A stretch of DNA of 64,000 nt from Solitalea canadensis DSM 3403 (lineage in GTDB: Bacteria; Bacteroidota; Bacteroidia; Sphingobacteriales; Sphingobacteriaceae). Both the position numbers and the translations under genes were made by a program. Location of the stretch: positions 4,042,669-4,106,668 of the forward strand of contig NC_017770.1 in assembly GCF_000242635.2 (NCBI RefSeq). Direction: 5' to 3'. Below the pieces are notes generated by a model. It did no database searches. It was not told where the DNA came from and saw only the letters and a program-made list of their open reading frames with translations. Positions 33,208 to 41,952 of the stretch are shown here, in pieces (within the stretch, counting starts at the first letter, position 1; each line of letters begins with the position of its first letter).

Positions 33208-34617
33208 ATGAAAGTCGAACAAATATATACCGGGTGTTTAGCACAAGGTGCTTACTATATTGAATCTAATGGTGAAGCGGCAATAATTGATCCGCTTCGT
33301 GAGGTAGCTCCATATATTGCAAAGGCAGAAAAAGAAGGTGCCAAAATTAAGTACGTTTTGGAAACGCACTTTCATGCCGATTTCGTGTCAGGACATGTTG
33401 ACTTGGCTAAAAAAACAGGCGCAACCATCGTTTACGGACCAACTGCCGAAACTGGTTTTGAGTCACACATCGCAAAGGATAATGAAGAATTAAAACTTGG
33501 TAATGTGACAATTCGTGTATTACACACTCCTGGCCATACAATGGAATCATCAAGTTATTTGTTGATTGATGAAAATGGCAAATATCACAGTATATTTAGT
33601 GGCGATACCCTGTTTATCGGAGATGTAGGCCGTCCGGACTTAGCGGTGAAATCTGATCTTTCAAAAGAGGATCTGGCAGGCTTACTCTATGATTCATTAC
33701 GTAATAAGGTTATGCCATTACCGGATGAGCTGATTATATATCCTGCCCACGGAGCAGGGTCGGCTTGTGGTAAAAACATGAGTAAAGAAACATGGGATAC
33801 ATTAGGCCATCAAAAGGAAGTGAATTATGCGCTTCGTGATATTAGCAAAGAACAATTTATAAAAGAAGTATTGGATGGTATAGCGCCTCCTCCTCAATAT
33901 TTTCCAAAGAATGCTTTAATGAACAAGAAAGGTTATGACAGTATTGATAGCGTTTTAAGTCATGGGGCAAGGTCTTTGGATCCAGCAGAATTTGAAGTTG
34001 TAGCAGAAGCAGAGGAAGCTTTGGTTTTAGATACACGTAAACCAACGGATTTTTCTAAAGGTTATGTCCCTAACTCCATCAATATTGGTTTAGACGGTCA
34101 GTTTGCTGCTTGGGTTGGAGCTTTAATTACAGACTTAAAACAACCAATACTATTAATTACTGACATTGGTCGTGAAGAGGAAGCTGTTACACGTTTAGCG
34201 CGCGTAGGTTACGATAATACAATTGGGCATTTAAATGGCGGCTTTGATGCATGGAAAGCTTCAGGAAAAGATATTGAAACAATTAAGAGTATTACTGCTG
34301 ATGAATTCTCAAACATCTTTAAAAAAGATGAAACGATTGTATTAGATGTTCGTCGTGAGAGCGAATACAGAGCCGAACATGTGGAAGAATCATTTAATAA
34401 ACCATTGGATTTCATTAACGACTGGATGAGTACAATTGACCATAAGACTCATTATTATATTCACTGTGCAGGAGGATATCGATCAATGATCACAGCTTCG
34501 ATCCTGAAGGCCCGTGGTTTCAATAACTTCACTGAAGTTGCTGGTGGTTTTGGAGCAATAGCTAAAACAAATGTGCCAAAAACCGATTTTGTTTGTCAAA
34601 GCAAGCTGCAAGGATAA
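33208..34617 (+). CDS. MBL-fold hydrolase fused to two rhodanese domains (persulfide dioxygenase-like)
   Basis: 469 residues from ATG 33208, matching the family start MKVEQIYTGCLAQGAYYIES. An alternative ATG at 33181 overlaps the previous stop as TAATG, the same coupling used by its neighbours, so nine extra residues cannot be excluded. Domain 1 (about 1-240): metallo-beta-lactamase with THFHADFVSGH, HTPGHTMESSSY, FSGDTLFIGDVGRPDL, YPAHG, like ETHE1/Blh persulfide dioxygenases. Domain 2 (about 265-360): rhodanese with Asp in ITDIGREEE where the catalytic Cys belongs. Domain 3: rhodanese with intact HCAGGYRS. Probably oxidises or shuttles sulfane sulfur. Confidence 0.88.
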   Translation: MKVEQIYTGCLAQGAYYIESNGEAAIIDPLREVAPYIAKAEKEGAKIKYVLETHFHADFVSGHVDLAKKTGATIVYGPTAETGFESHIAKDNEELKLGNVTIRVLHTPGHTMESSSYLLIDENGKYHSIFSGDTLFIGDVGRPDLAVKSDLSKEDLAGLLYDSLRNKVMPLPDELIIYPAHGAGSACGKNMSKETWDTLGHQKEVNYALRDISKEQFIKEVLDGIAPPPQYFPKNALMNKKGYDSIDSVLSHGARSLDPAEFEVVAEAEEALVLDTRKPTDFSKGYVPNSINIGLDGQFAAWVGALITDLKQPILLITDIGREEEAVTRLARVGYDNTIGHLNGGFDAWKASGKDIETIKSITADEFSNIFKKDETIVLDVRRESEYRAEHVEESFNKPLDFINDWMSTIDHKTHYYIHCAGGYRSMITASILKARGFNNFTEVAGGFGAIAKTNVPKTDFVCQSKLQG

Positions 34618-35240
34618 TGAGTTTTTCACGAAAAGAACATTGGGAAGGCATTTATGATACAAAGAAATTAGAAGAAGTAAGTTGGTTTCAACCCAAACCA
34701 ACTACTTCCTTGAGTTTCTTTGAGGAATTTGATGTTCAGAAAACTGCCTCCATAATTGACATTGGTGGAGGAGATAGCTTCTTAGCTGATAATCTTTTAA
34801 AAGAAGGATACAACCATATTTCGGTGCTTGACATTTCTGCTCGTGCATTGGAGCGTGCTCAAAACCGACTTGGTCCGGATTCGGTCAAAATAACCTGGTT
34901 GGCAGAAGATATTACTCTTTTTAAGCCAGATCAGAAATTTGATGTATGGCATGATCGTGCGGTTTTTCATTTCCTAACCGACGAGGAAGATATTAATTCA
35001 TACATCAATACAGCATATCAGGCTATTAACCCAGGTGGACTATTAATCATCGGGACTTTCTCAACTGATGGTCCTACAAAATGCAGTGGCATCCCAATAA
35101 AGCAGTATTCCGATACTACGCTAACTGAAATGTTTAGCAATGGGTTTACTAAAGTAAATTGTTTTTATATCGATCATTCAACGCCTTTTAACACTATGCA
35201 GAACTTTGTATTCTGCAGTTTTAAGAGAGATAACCATTAA
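34617..35240 (+). CDS. class I SAM-dependent methyltransferase
   Basis: 207 residues, ATG 34617 overlapping the previous stop (TAATG). Begins MSFSRKEHWEGIYDTKKLEE VSWFQ, typical for a methyltransferase family in metal and sulfur gene clusters. SAM motif I: IIDIGGGDSFLADNLLKEGY; motif II/III: FDVWHDRAVFHFLTD and INPGGLLIIGTFS; then FSTDGPTKCSGIPIKQYS. Distinct from the TPMT-type enzyme 1.4 kb upstream. Substrate unknown; a thiol or persulfide acceptor is suggested only by context. Confidence 0.85.
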   Translation: MSFSRKEHWEGIYDTKKLEEVSWFQPKPTTSLSFFEEFDVQKTASIIDIGGGDSFLADNLLKEGYNHISVLDISARALERAQNRLGPDSVKITWLAEDITLFKPDQKFDVWHDRAVFHFLTDEEDINSYINTAYQAINPGGLLIIGTFSTDGPTKCSGIPIKQYSDTTLTEMFSNGFTKVNCFYIDHSTPFNTMQNFVFCSFKRDNH

Positions 35241-35246
35241 ATAGAA

Positions 35247-35813
35247 ATGTTAGAGTTTATTAAACAACCATGGCCCTGGTACATAGCCGGGCCATTAATT
35301 GGACTTACGGTCCCTTTATTACTTTTGATTGGAAATAAATCGTTTGGGATCAGTTCTTCCTTGCGTCACATATGTGCAGCATGTATGCCGTCAAAAATCC
35401 CTTTCTTTAACTATGATTGGAAAAAAGAAGCATGGAACTTATTCTTTGTTGCAGGAATTGCAATTGGGGGTTTTATTGCAACTTTCTTATTAACAAATCC
35501 TGATCCAATAAAGCTAAACCCTCAAACTGTTGCTGACCTTCAGTCGTTAGGTGTTAAGGACTTTACGCATTTATTGCCAACTGATATATTCAACTTTGAT
35601 AATTTATTCAGTTTGCAAGGCTTCGTATTTATGGTTCTTGGCGGTTTCCTTGTTGGCTTCGGAACTCGGTATGCGGGAGGTTGTACATCAGGACACTCGA
35701 TTATGGGGTTATCTAATTTACAATGGCCTTCATTAGTAGCAACTATTAGCTTTATGGCCGGGGGATTTATTATGACGTGGTTAATTCTGCCTCAACTATT
35801 TAAACTTTTTTAA
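35247..35813 (+). CDS. YeeE/YedE-family thiosulfate transporter, first half
   Basis: 188 residues, four to five membrane helices. Carries the family signature FGTRYAGGCTSGHSIMGLSN with the Cys that contacts thiosulfate in TsuA-like proteins, and a further HICAACMP motif near the N-terminus. In many bacteria the transporter is split in two genes, as here. Begins 6 bp after the methyltransferase. Confidence 0.88.
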   Translation: MLEFIKQPWPWYIAGPLIGLTVPLLLLIGNKSFGISSSLRHICAACMPSKIPFFNYDWKKEAWNLFFVAGIAIGGFIATFLLTNPDPIKLNPQTVADLQSLGVKDFTHLLPTDIFNFDNLFSLQGFVFMVLGGFLVGFGTRYAGGCTSGHSIMGLSNLQWPSLVATISFMAGGFIMTWLILPQLFKLF

Positions 35814-35814
35814 C

Positions 35815-36318
35815 ATGGCGAAAGAGATTATTGAAAGAGAAGAGTTTGTGATTGAGCACCCTATAGAATGCGAGGCTCCTAACGAACAAACATCATTTGA
35901 AGGAGTAGGTTCAAACTTAAAATACCTGGTAGCAGGTGTATTATTCGGAATCGTATTTGTTAAGGCTGAAATTGTTTCATGGTTTAGAATCCAGGAGATG
36001 TTCCGCTTACAATCGTTCCATATGTACGGCGTTATTGGCTCAGCTGTTGTTGTTGGACTAATTTCGGTACTCCTGATCAAACGATTTAATATAAAAACGA
36101 TGTCGGGTGAAAAGGTAATTTTTCATGACAAAACCTTTAACAAAGGTCAGATAATCGGTGGATTGCTATTTGGATTAGGATGGGCCATAACCGGTGCTTG
36201 TCCGGGACCATTATTTGCTCAAATAGGCAGTGGATTTTTAGCAATCACTATTACTTTATTAAGTGCAATTGGCGGCACCTGGACCTATGGTTTGTTAAGA
36301 GACAAATTGCCTCATTAA
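35815..36318 (+). CDS. YeeE/YedE-family transporter, second half (DUF6691-type)
   Basis: 167 residues with a charged N-terminal extension and four helices. Signature LGWAITGACPGPLFAQIGSG, the partner motif of the first half. Follows the first half with one base between stop and start. The two should form one thiosulfate or sulfane-sulfur permease. Opposite in role to the TauE-like exporter at the start of the cluster. Confidence 0.88.
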   Translation: MAKEIIEREEFVIEHPIECEAPNEQTSFEGVGSNLKYLVAGVLFGIVFVKAEIVSWFRIQEMFRLQSFHMYGVIGSAVVVGLISVLLIKRFNIKTMSGEKVIFHDKTFNKGQIIGGLLFGLGWAITGACPGPLFAQIGSGFLAITITLLSAIGGTWTYGLLRDKLPH

Positions 36319-36340
36319 TAATATAGAAAATCGATTTTTA

Positions 36341-37213
36341 ATGAATAAGATTCCAACATATAGTATTTGCAATTTATTCGGAGCTGAGAATTGTACTAAA
36401 GACTTTATGGCCTGTGGTCTGCGTAGATTTTTGGATAATCAGTCGAGGCTTGTTATGCCTCATCGACATAGTTTTTACCAGATCATGTACATCTCAAACG
36501 GTTCAGGCAAATACATAGTCGATTTTACAACTTTTGAAATTGAACCCGGTCAGATCTATTTTTTATCACCGGGTCAAATTCATTCGTGGGAGTTTAGCGA
36601 CGATGCAGATGGCTTCATTATTAATTTTGATGAGAGTTTTTTCACAGCAGTATGTTACAATCCTTATTTCTTAAATGAGTTTCCTTTTTTCAATTCGATG
36701 ACCCAACGCTCTATGACGTTATTAAAAGAGGAGATCAAGCCGACAGTATTAAGTCTTTTTCAGCACTTGAAAACAGAGCATGAAGCAGATAATGATTTTA
36801 AAAATGATTATTTAAGAGCCTTGTTACTCCAATTACTTGTTGTTTTAGCCAGAGCTTGTCAGCCCGAAAAACAAACTGAAGCGACGCGGTACAATTACAC
36901 ATTATTGAGGAGTTTTGAAAAACTGATTGAAAGTAACTTCAAAACCAAAAAGTTACCAAAGGAATATGCTGAATTACTGTTCATTACGCCTAACCACTTA
37001 AATGCTGTTGTTACAAGTATTACTGGAAAATCGGCAGGTGAACTTATCCGTGATCGTGTTCTATTAGAAGCCAAAAGAATGCTGGTAAACTCTGGACAAA
37101 GTATTAGTGAGATTGCATGGGATTTAAATTTTGAAGATAATGCCTATTTCAGCCGATTCTTTAAAAAATATACCGGTGCCAGTCCTGACGAATTTCGAAG
37201 ACAATTAGCTTAG
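36341..37213 (+). CDS. AraC-family transcriptional regulator
   Basis: 290 residues. N-terminal cupin-like sensor (MPHRHSFYQIMYISNGSGKY, IEPGQIYFLSPGQIHSWEF) and C-terminal double helix-turn-helix (LPKEYAELLFITPNHLNAVV, GQSISEIAWDLNFEDNAYFS, RFFKKYTGASPDEFRRQ). Lies 22 bp behind the YeeE/YedE pair on the same strand, so it probably belongs to the cluster and may control it. Effector unknown. Confidence 0.9.
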   Translation: MNKIPTYSICNLFGAENCTKDFMACGLRRFLDNQSRLVMPHRHSFYQIMYISNGSGKYIVDFTTFEIEPGQIYFLSPGQIHSWEFSDDADGFIINFDESFFTAVCYNPYFLNEFPFFNSMTQRSMTLLKEEIKPTVLSLFQHLKTEHEADNDFKNDYLRALLLQLLVVLARACQPEKQTEATRYNYTLLRSFEKLIESNFKTKKLPKEYAELLFITPNHLNAVVTSITGKSAGELIRDRVLLEAKRMLVNSGQSISEIAWDLNFEDNAYFSRFFKKYTGASPDEFRRQLA

Positions 37214-37228
37214 AAAAGAACTTTTTTT

Positions 37229-37263
37229 GCTAAAAGCAAAACAATTTTAGCTCAGATTTTTTT
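37229..37263 (+). terminator. weak terminator after the AraC gene
   Basis: GCTAAAA (37229-37235) pairs with TTTTAGC (37245-37251), then TCAGA and seven T. The AT-rich 7-bp stem and the gap before the T run make it weak. Confidence 0.4.
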
Positions 37264-37322
37264 ATTACTCTGTATTTTTAATCCAAAATTACAGTCGATA
37301 TTAAAATCTGTTAGCAAAATAA

Positions 37323-39077
37323 ATGAAAATCCTCTACTCATACCTTAAAAACTATAAAGGCTTATTAGCATTAGCTCTTTTATTAGCCACAATTAATCAG
37401 GGCTTTTCCATGATGGACCCCTATATCTTCGGAAGGCTAATGGATGATTATGTAACCAAATTCAAAACGTTAAATTCCGACGAATTTTTCCACGGGGTAG
37501 GATTATACTTATTGGCAATTGTGGGCGTTGCATTTGTGTCTCGAGTTGCCAAAAACTTTCAGGATTATTTCGCGAATGTAATTGTTCAGAAAATGGGAGC
37601 TCAAATGTATAGTGATGGCTTGGCTCACTCCCTTGAATTACCCTACCAGGTTTTTGAAGATCAACGAAGTGGCGAAACGTTAGGAAAACTTCAAAAAGTA
37701 AGAACCGATGTTGAACGACTGATCACCACTTTCATCAATGTGTTGTTTACTTCCATCGTCGGAATTGTTTTCGTAACCGTTTATGCAATTAAAGTGCATT
37801 GGATCATTGCTCCGATGTTTATACTTGTTATTCCGATATTGGGTTTTCTAAGTTCAGTGCTGAGTAAACGCATCAAAAAAATGCAGAAAACAATTGTTTC
37901 AGAAACAACTGCATTAGCCGGATCAACTACTGAATCCCTCAGAAATATTGAACTGGTAAAATCATTGGGGTTGGCAAACCAAGAAATTGATCGTTTAAAT
38001 GGCACTACTGTTAAAATATTAGGGCTAGAACTTAAAAAGGTAAAATACATCCGAAGTTTAAGTTTTATCCAGGGAACAACAGTAAACCTTTTACGTACCT
38101 CTATTATCTTCCTAATGATGTATCTTATCTTCCGGGAACAAATAACGGTAGGTCAATTTTTCTCGTTAATGTTTTATTCATTCTTCATTTTTGGACCACT
38201 TCAAGAGTTAGGAAATATCATTAATATTTATCGGGAAGCAGAAGTATCGCTTAACAACTTTGAATCAATTTTAAACACGCCAAAAGATGTGAAACCTGAT
38301 CGTCCGGCCCATTTACCGAAAATTCAAAAATTAGATTTTGAAGAAGTAAGTTTCAAACACCAGTCGGCCAACAGAAACGCCATCTCAGATATTTCGTTTA
38401 GTGTAGAGCAAGGAGATACCATCGCATTTGTAGGTCCGTCCGGGGCAGGAAAATCAACCCTAGTGAAATTGTTGGTTGGTTTGTATCGTCCACAGGAAGG
38501 ACAAATCCTCTACAATAACATTGATAGTAACAGAATAGATTTAGATGAATTAAGGGAGAAAATAGGATTTGTAACCCAGGAAACTCAATTATTTGCGGGA
38601 ACGATCCGAGAGAACTTGAAATTTGTCCGCCCTGAAGCAACTGATGAAGAATGTATGGATGTTTTATATAAAGCTGCCTGTCATACTTTGCTCGCAAGGG
38701 CCGATAAAGGACTTGATACATTAATTGGAGAAGGGGGCGTAAAAGTATCGGGAGGAGAAAAACAACGATTATCAATAGCAAGAGCTTTATTACGTCAACC
38801 AGATTTACTTGTTTTCGACGAGGCAACCTCCTCACTAGACTCATTAACTGAAGAAGAAATTAGCAAGACAATTAGAGAAGTTTCTGAAAAAGCGGAACAT
38901 ATTACCATTCTGATCGCCCACCGATTAAGTACAATTATGCATGCTGACAGAATTTATGTATTAGAAAAAGGAATCATCACTGAGGCAGGAGGGCATCATG
39001 AGCTGCTAGACCAGAAAGGCCTTTATTACGCCATGTGGAGACAGCAAATCGGTGAACGACTCGAAGTATTAGATTAA
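37323..39077 (+). CDS. ABC-type exporter, fused membrane and ATPase domains
   Basis: 584 residues. N-terminal six-helix ABC transmembrane domain (to about 310), then the nucleotide-binding domain: Walker A FVGPSGAGKSTLVKLLVGLY, Q-loop GFVTQETQLFAGTIRENL, signature VSGGEKQRLSIARALL, Walker B DLLVFDEATSSLDS, H-loop ILIAHRLSTIM. A type I exporter half-transporter of the MsbA/lipid or peptide/drug kind, working as a dimer. No neighbour reveals the cargo. Confidence 0.9.
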   Translation: MKILYSYLKNYKGLLALALLLATINQGFSMMDPYIFGRLMDDYVTKFKTLNSDEFFHGVGLYLLAIVGVAFVSRVAKNFQDYFANVIVQKMGAQMYSDGLAHSLELPYQVFEDQRSGETLGKLQKVRTDVERLITTFINVLFTSIVGIVFVTVYAIKVHWIIAPMFILVIPILGFLSSVLSKRIKKMQKTIVSETTALAGSTTESLRNIELVKSLGLANQEIDRLNGTTVKILGLELKKVKYIRSLSFIQGTTVNLLRTSIIFLMMYLIFREQITVGQFFSLMFYSFFIFGPLQELGNIINIYREAEVSLNNFESILNTPKDVKPDRPAHLPKIQKLDFEEVSFKHQSANRNAISDISFSVEQGDTIAFVGPSGAGKSTLVKLLVGLYRPQEGQILYNNIDSNRIDLDELREKIGFVTQETQLFAGTIRENLKFVRPEATDEECMDVLYKAACHTLLARADKGLDTLIGEGGVKVSGGEKQRLSIARALLRQPDLLVFDEATSSLDSLTEEEISKTIREVSEKAEHITILIAHRLSTIMHADRIYVLEKGIITEAGGHHELLDQKGLYYAMWRQQIGERLEVLD

Positions 39078-39098
39078 TAAGAAAATACAGTATATTAA

Positions 39099-39130
39099 GG
39101 GTAATTATGTACTATAACACATAATTACCC
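39099..39130. repeat. perfect 12-bp inverted repeat upstream of the PAS-LuxR gene
   Basis: GGGTAATTATGT (39099-39110), 8-nt spacer, ACATAATTACCC (39119-39130). It ends 13 bp before the regulator start and has no T run, so an operator (perhaps for autoregulation) fits better than a terminator, though it could also weakly end the ABC transporter mRNA. Confidence 0.6.
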
Positions 39131-39143
39131 AACACTATGCTGC

Positions 39144-39848
39144 ATGACTAATAGTACTCGCCAAAAACTTACTGCTTTAACAAAAAATGCAGCTTTGGCT
39201 AATAAGTTAGCGGCATTACAAGCTATCGACATTGAATTACCCACCATTTTTATTGTTCATGACCTGAACACGATGACAGTTGAATACATGTCACCCAGAG
39301 GAGAACAATTTTTGGGCTTTACAGTTAATGACCTTAAAAGCTTAGGCTCCGAATATTTCTCAAAGTTTTTTAACCCTGATGACGTTGCCGATTATCTTCC
39401 AAAAGTGTTAAGCTTATTACATGATAATGATAATGACGAAAAGCTGGTATGTTTCTTCCAGCAAGCAAGAGCATCAGAAAAACATGAATGGAAATGGTTC
39501 TTAAGCAGCACCAAAATTTTCCTAAGAAATGAACAGAATGTACCTTCTCACATTATTACAAATGCTACCCCTATTGATCCTCAATATCATATTACATCCA
39601 AGGTAAATCGATTGCTTCAGGAAAAAGATTTCCTTAAAAAGAACGAAGCCTTTTTTAACATGCTTACCAAACGAGAGATCGAAATTCTTCGATTAATTGC
39701 ATTAGGTAAAAACTCTATTGAAATAGCTTTCATTCTTCATATCTCTGAAAAAACAGTGGTAACCCACCGAAGAAATCTTCGCTCCAAGCTTAATGTGCAA
39801 ACATCTTATGATATTACCAAGTTTGCTCAGGCTTTTGACCTCATTTAA
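39144..39848 (+). CDS. PAS-LuxR transcriptional regulator
   Basis: 234 residues. N-terminal PAS-like domain (LPTIFIVHDLNTMTVEYMSP, GEQFLGFTVNDLKSLGSEYF, PDDVADYLP) and C-terminal LuxR helix-turn-helix (LTKREIEILRLIALGKNSIE, IAFILHISEKTVVTHRRNLR, SKLNV). No receiver domain, so it probably senses a ligand or works without phosphorylation. Orphan regulator preceded by a palindrome. Confidence 0.88.
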   Translation: MTNSTRQKLTALTKNAALANKLAALQAIDIELPTIFIVHDLNTMTVEYMSPRGEQFLGFTVNDLKSLGSEYFSKFFNPDDVADYLPKVLSLLHDNDNDEKLVCFFQQARASEKHEWKWFLSSTKIFLRNEQNVPSHIITNATPIDPQYHITSKVNRLLQEKDFLKKNEAFFNMLTKREIEILRLIALGKNSIEIAFILHISEKTVVTHRRNLRSKLNVQTSYDITKFAQAFDLI

Positions 39849-39910
39849 TCACACCTATTGCATATACCCTAATTTTTGAATAACTTAAAAACAGTTAAGA
39901 TTTATGCTCA

Positions 39911-40531
39911 ATGATTTCTATTATTAAATTTAAACCGCTATTCTACTGCTCGGTAATTCTTGTTTGTTGCACATTGTTGGCGAACGGCCAGACAGTAAAA
40001 GTTTACCGAGATTCAACCTATAATTTTACTAATGACAGCACTTATAAGTTCAGGAATGGGAAAGTAATAATTAATAGAGACACGGTCGACAGAACACAGG
40101 CAAACAGCAACATGCAAGCGGTTTTTGAAGCCAATTATTTCCAACATCATCTAAAATTAAATCCTGTTAAAGGCCAGCTTATTTTTACGTTCTTAGGAGG
40201 GATTCAAAATCAAACTAACCTTGCCACCTATGGGCAACAAATAAGATTACCCAAAGGAGTAATAAATAGTGCTACTGAACAATGGCAAAGTGATGAACGA
40301 CCCGAAGGCGTTTTAGTTTTAGCGCTTATCAATCCTAAAACAAACAAACCGGTTTGGGCGGCCGTTGGGTATGATCGCTTTTTTACGCGTGATTCTCAGA
40401 AAATAATCGATGCAATGTTTAAAGAAGCTTTTGAAAATTTCCCAAATAAAGGCACTTACTTTCCGGCAGATTACTATAAGAAACCTACTGTAAAAAAAAC
40501 TCCGGCTTCGCCTAAGAAGCAGAAACAATAA
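39911..40531 (+). CDS. exported protein, DUF4136-like
   Basis: 206 residues with an N-terminal hydrophobic signal (MISIIKFKPLFYCSVILVCC TLLANGQ). The body has Tyr/Thr-rich beta segments (TVKVYRDSTYNFTNDSTYKF RNG) and a C-terminal RPEGVLVLALINPKTNKPVW AAVGYD...FENFP pattern reminiscent of DUF4136 lipoproteins. The last 20 residues are Lys/Pro-rich. Convergent with the MFS gene, stops 5 bp apart. Family assignment is tentative. Confidence 0.6.
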   Translation: MISIIKFKPLFYCSVILVCCTLLANGQTVKVYRDSTYNFTNDSTYKFRNGKVIINRDTVDRTQANSNMQAVFEANYFQHHLKLNPVKGQLIFTFLGGIQNQTNLATYGQQIRLPKGVINSATEQWQSDERPEGVLVLALINPKTNKPVWAAVGYDRFFTRDSQKIIDAMFKEAFENFPNKGTYFPADYYKKPTVKKTPASPKKQKQ

Positions 40532-40536
40532 ACGGG

Positions 40537-41814
40537 TTATTTAAACTCTTTCCCAACCAAACGTATTGGCAACAGAGATTTTGTTTTAGCAAATGTTGCG
40601 GCAACGATTAACACTGTCATACAACCGCCAAATATCACCGCTCTGGTGGTCCCCATTATTTTTGCAGTTACCCCAGATTCAAAAGCGCCTATTTCATTAG
40701 ATGACCCTATAAACATGGTGTTTACAGCAGATACTCTGCCACGCATATGATCGGGAGTAAGCATTTGAAAAATGGTCGACCGAATAATAACACTTACACT
40801 ATCAAAAGCTCCCACCAAAAACAAAAAGACAATAGACAAGTAAAAATTCTTAGAGATACCAAACAAAATAGTGCAAATGCCAAACCCGGTTACGGCAACT
40901 ATTAAATTCCGCCATGGACGAACAGCTGGTGTATATCGGGTCATTATCAGCATGGTAATTACAGCACCAGCAGATGGTGCCGCCCGCAATACGCCTAATC
41001 CCTCTGCTCCTACTTTTAAAATATCATTGGCAAATACAGGAAGTAAGGCAACGGCCCCGCCAAAGAAGACAGAAAACATATCAAGAGTCATAGCTCCGAG
41101 CATCATTTTCGTGTTAAAGACAAATTTAATTCCCTCTCCTAAACTACTCCACATCGACTCTTTCTTCTCTAATACATTAACAGGTTTACTTTTCAGCATT
41201 AAAAGGCTAGAAATAGATAATACCATTAATAGCAATACAATACCCATCGTAACAGACATTCCATAAAAACCATAAATCAGACCACCTGCAGCCGGGCCGG
41301 CGACAGCGGCTAACTGCCAGCACGAGCTGTTCCAGGAAGATGAATTTGGATATAATTCGCGCGGCACCAATGAAGCCATTAAAGAAAAAGCTGCTGGGGC
41401 AAAAAAACCTCTGGCTAATCCGTCTAAAAAAACAACCACATAAACAATTGCTATCAGTAAATGGGTGTTAATAGATTGATGCATTGAAGGCATTGTTACA
41501 ACAAAAAGTAATGTAGCAGCCGTTAATATGGTACTGATGACAATGATCAGCATACTTCTTTTATTGGACCTGTCGGCTACATATCCCCCAAACAAAGCAA
41601 CACAAAGTGCGGGTATCGCTTCAGCTAAACCAATCATTCCTAATGAAAGCGGATCTTTGGTTACACTATAAACAAACCAGCCCACAATAACAGCCTTCAT
41701 TTGAAGAGCGAATGTTAAAAAGAAACGAGTACCTAAGTAAAAACGGAATTCAGGATAACGCAATGCAGCAAAGGCATCGGGTTTTACGGGAGAGTCAACT
41801 GTTTCTGACGGCAC
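40537..41814 (-). CDS. MFS transporter (MFS_3/EntS-like)
   Basis: 425 residues with about 12 membrane helices. The start FAALRYPEFRFYLGTRFFLT, the loop GGYVADRSNKRSMLI (the MFS A-motif) and ELYPNSSSWNSSCWQLAAVA GPAAGG are those of the MFS_3 drug or siderophore exporter subfamily. Late loop TPDHMRGRVSAVNTMFIGSS is also typical. Substrate unknown. Single gene. Confidence 0.9.
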   Translation of the reverse strand: MPSETVDSPVKPDAFAALRYPEFRFYLGTRFFLTFALQMKAVIVGWFVYSVTKDPLSLGMIGLAEAIPALCVALFGGYVADRSNKRSMLIIVISTILTAATLLFVVTMPSMHQSINTHLLIAIVYVVVFLDGLARGFFAPAAFSLMASLVPRELYPNSSSWNSSCWQLAAVAGPAAGGLIYGFYGMSVTMGIVLLLMVLSISSLLMLKSKPVNVLEKKESMWSSLGEGIKFVFNTKMMLGAMTLDMFSVFFGGAVALLPVFANDILKVGAEGLGVLRAAPSAGAVITMLIMTRYTPAVRPWRNLIVAVTGFGICTILFGISKNFYLSIVFLFLVGAFDSVSVIIRSTIFQMLTPDHMRGRVSAVNTMFIGSSNEIGAFESGVTAKIMGTTRAVIFGGCMTVLIVAATFAKTKSLLPIRLVGKEFK

Positions 41815-41891
41815 TTAATATTAATAGCTAAGAATGAAAAAGGGAATTAACCGGAACAAAGATAAATAACGTGCATTAAAACAACGCGTAA

Positions 41892-41929
41892 CCAAAACAA
41901 AAGAGTTACCTAAAATTTGGTAACTCTTT
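41892..41929 (-). terminator. terminator of the M28 peptidase gene
   Basis: On the minus strand AAAGAGTTACC pairs with GGTAACTCTTT (41929-41919 and 41910-41900), followed by a T-rich stretch TTTTGTTTTGG. Lies 24 bp beyond the stop. Confidence 0.75.
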
Positions 41930-41952
41930 AGACTGGCTATGTTATTATTAAT

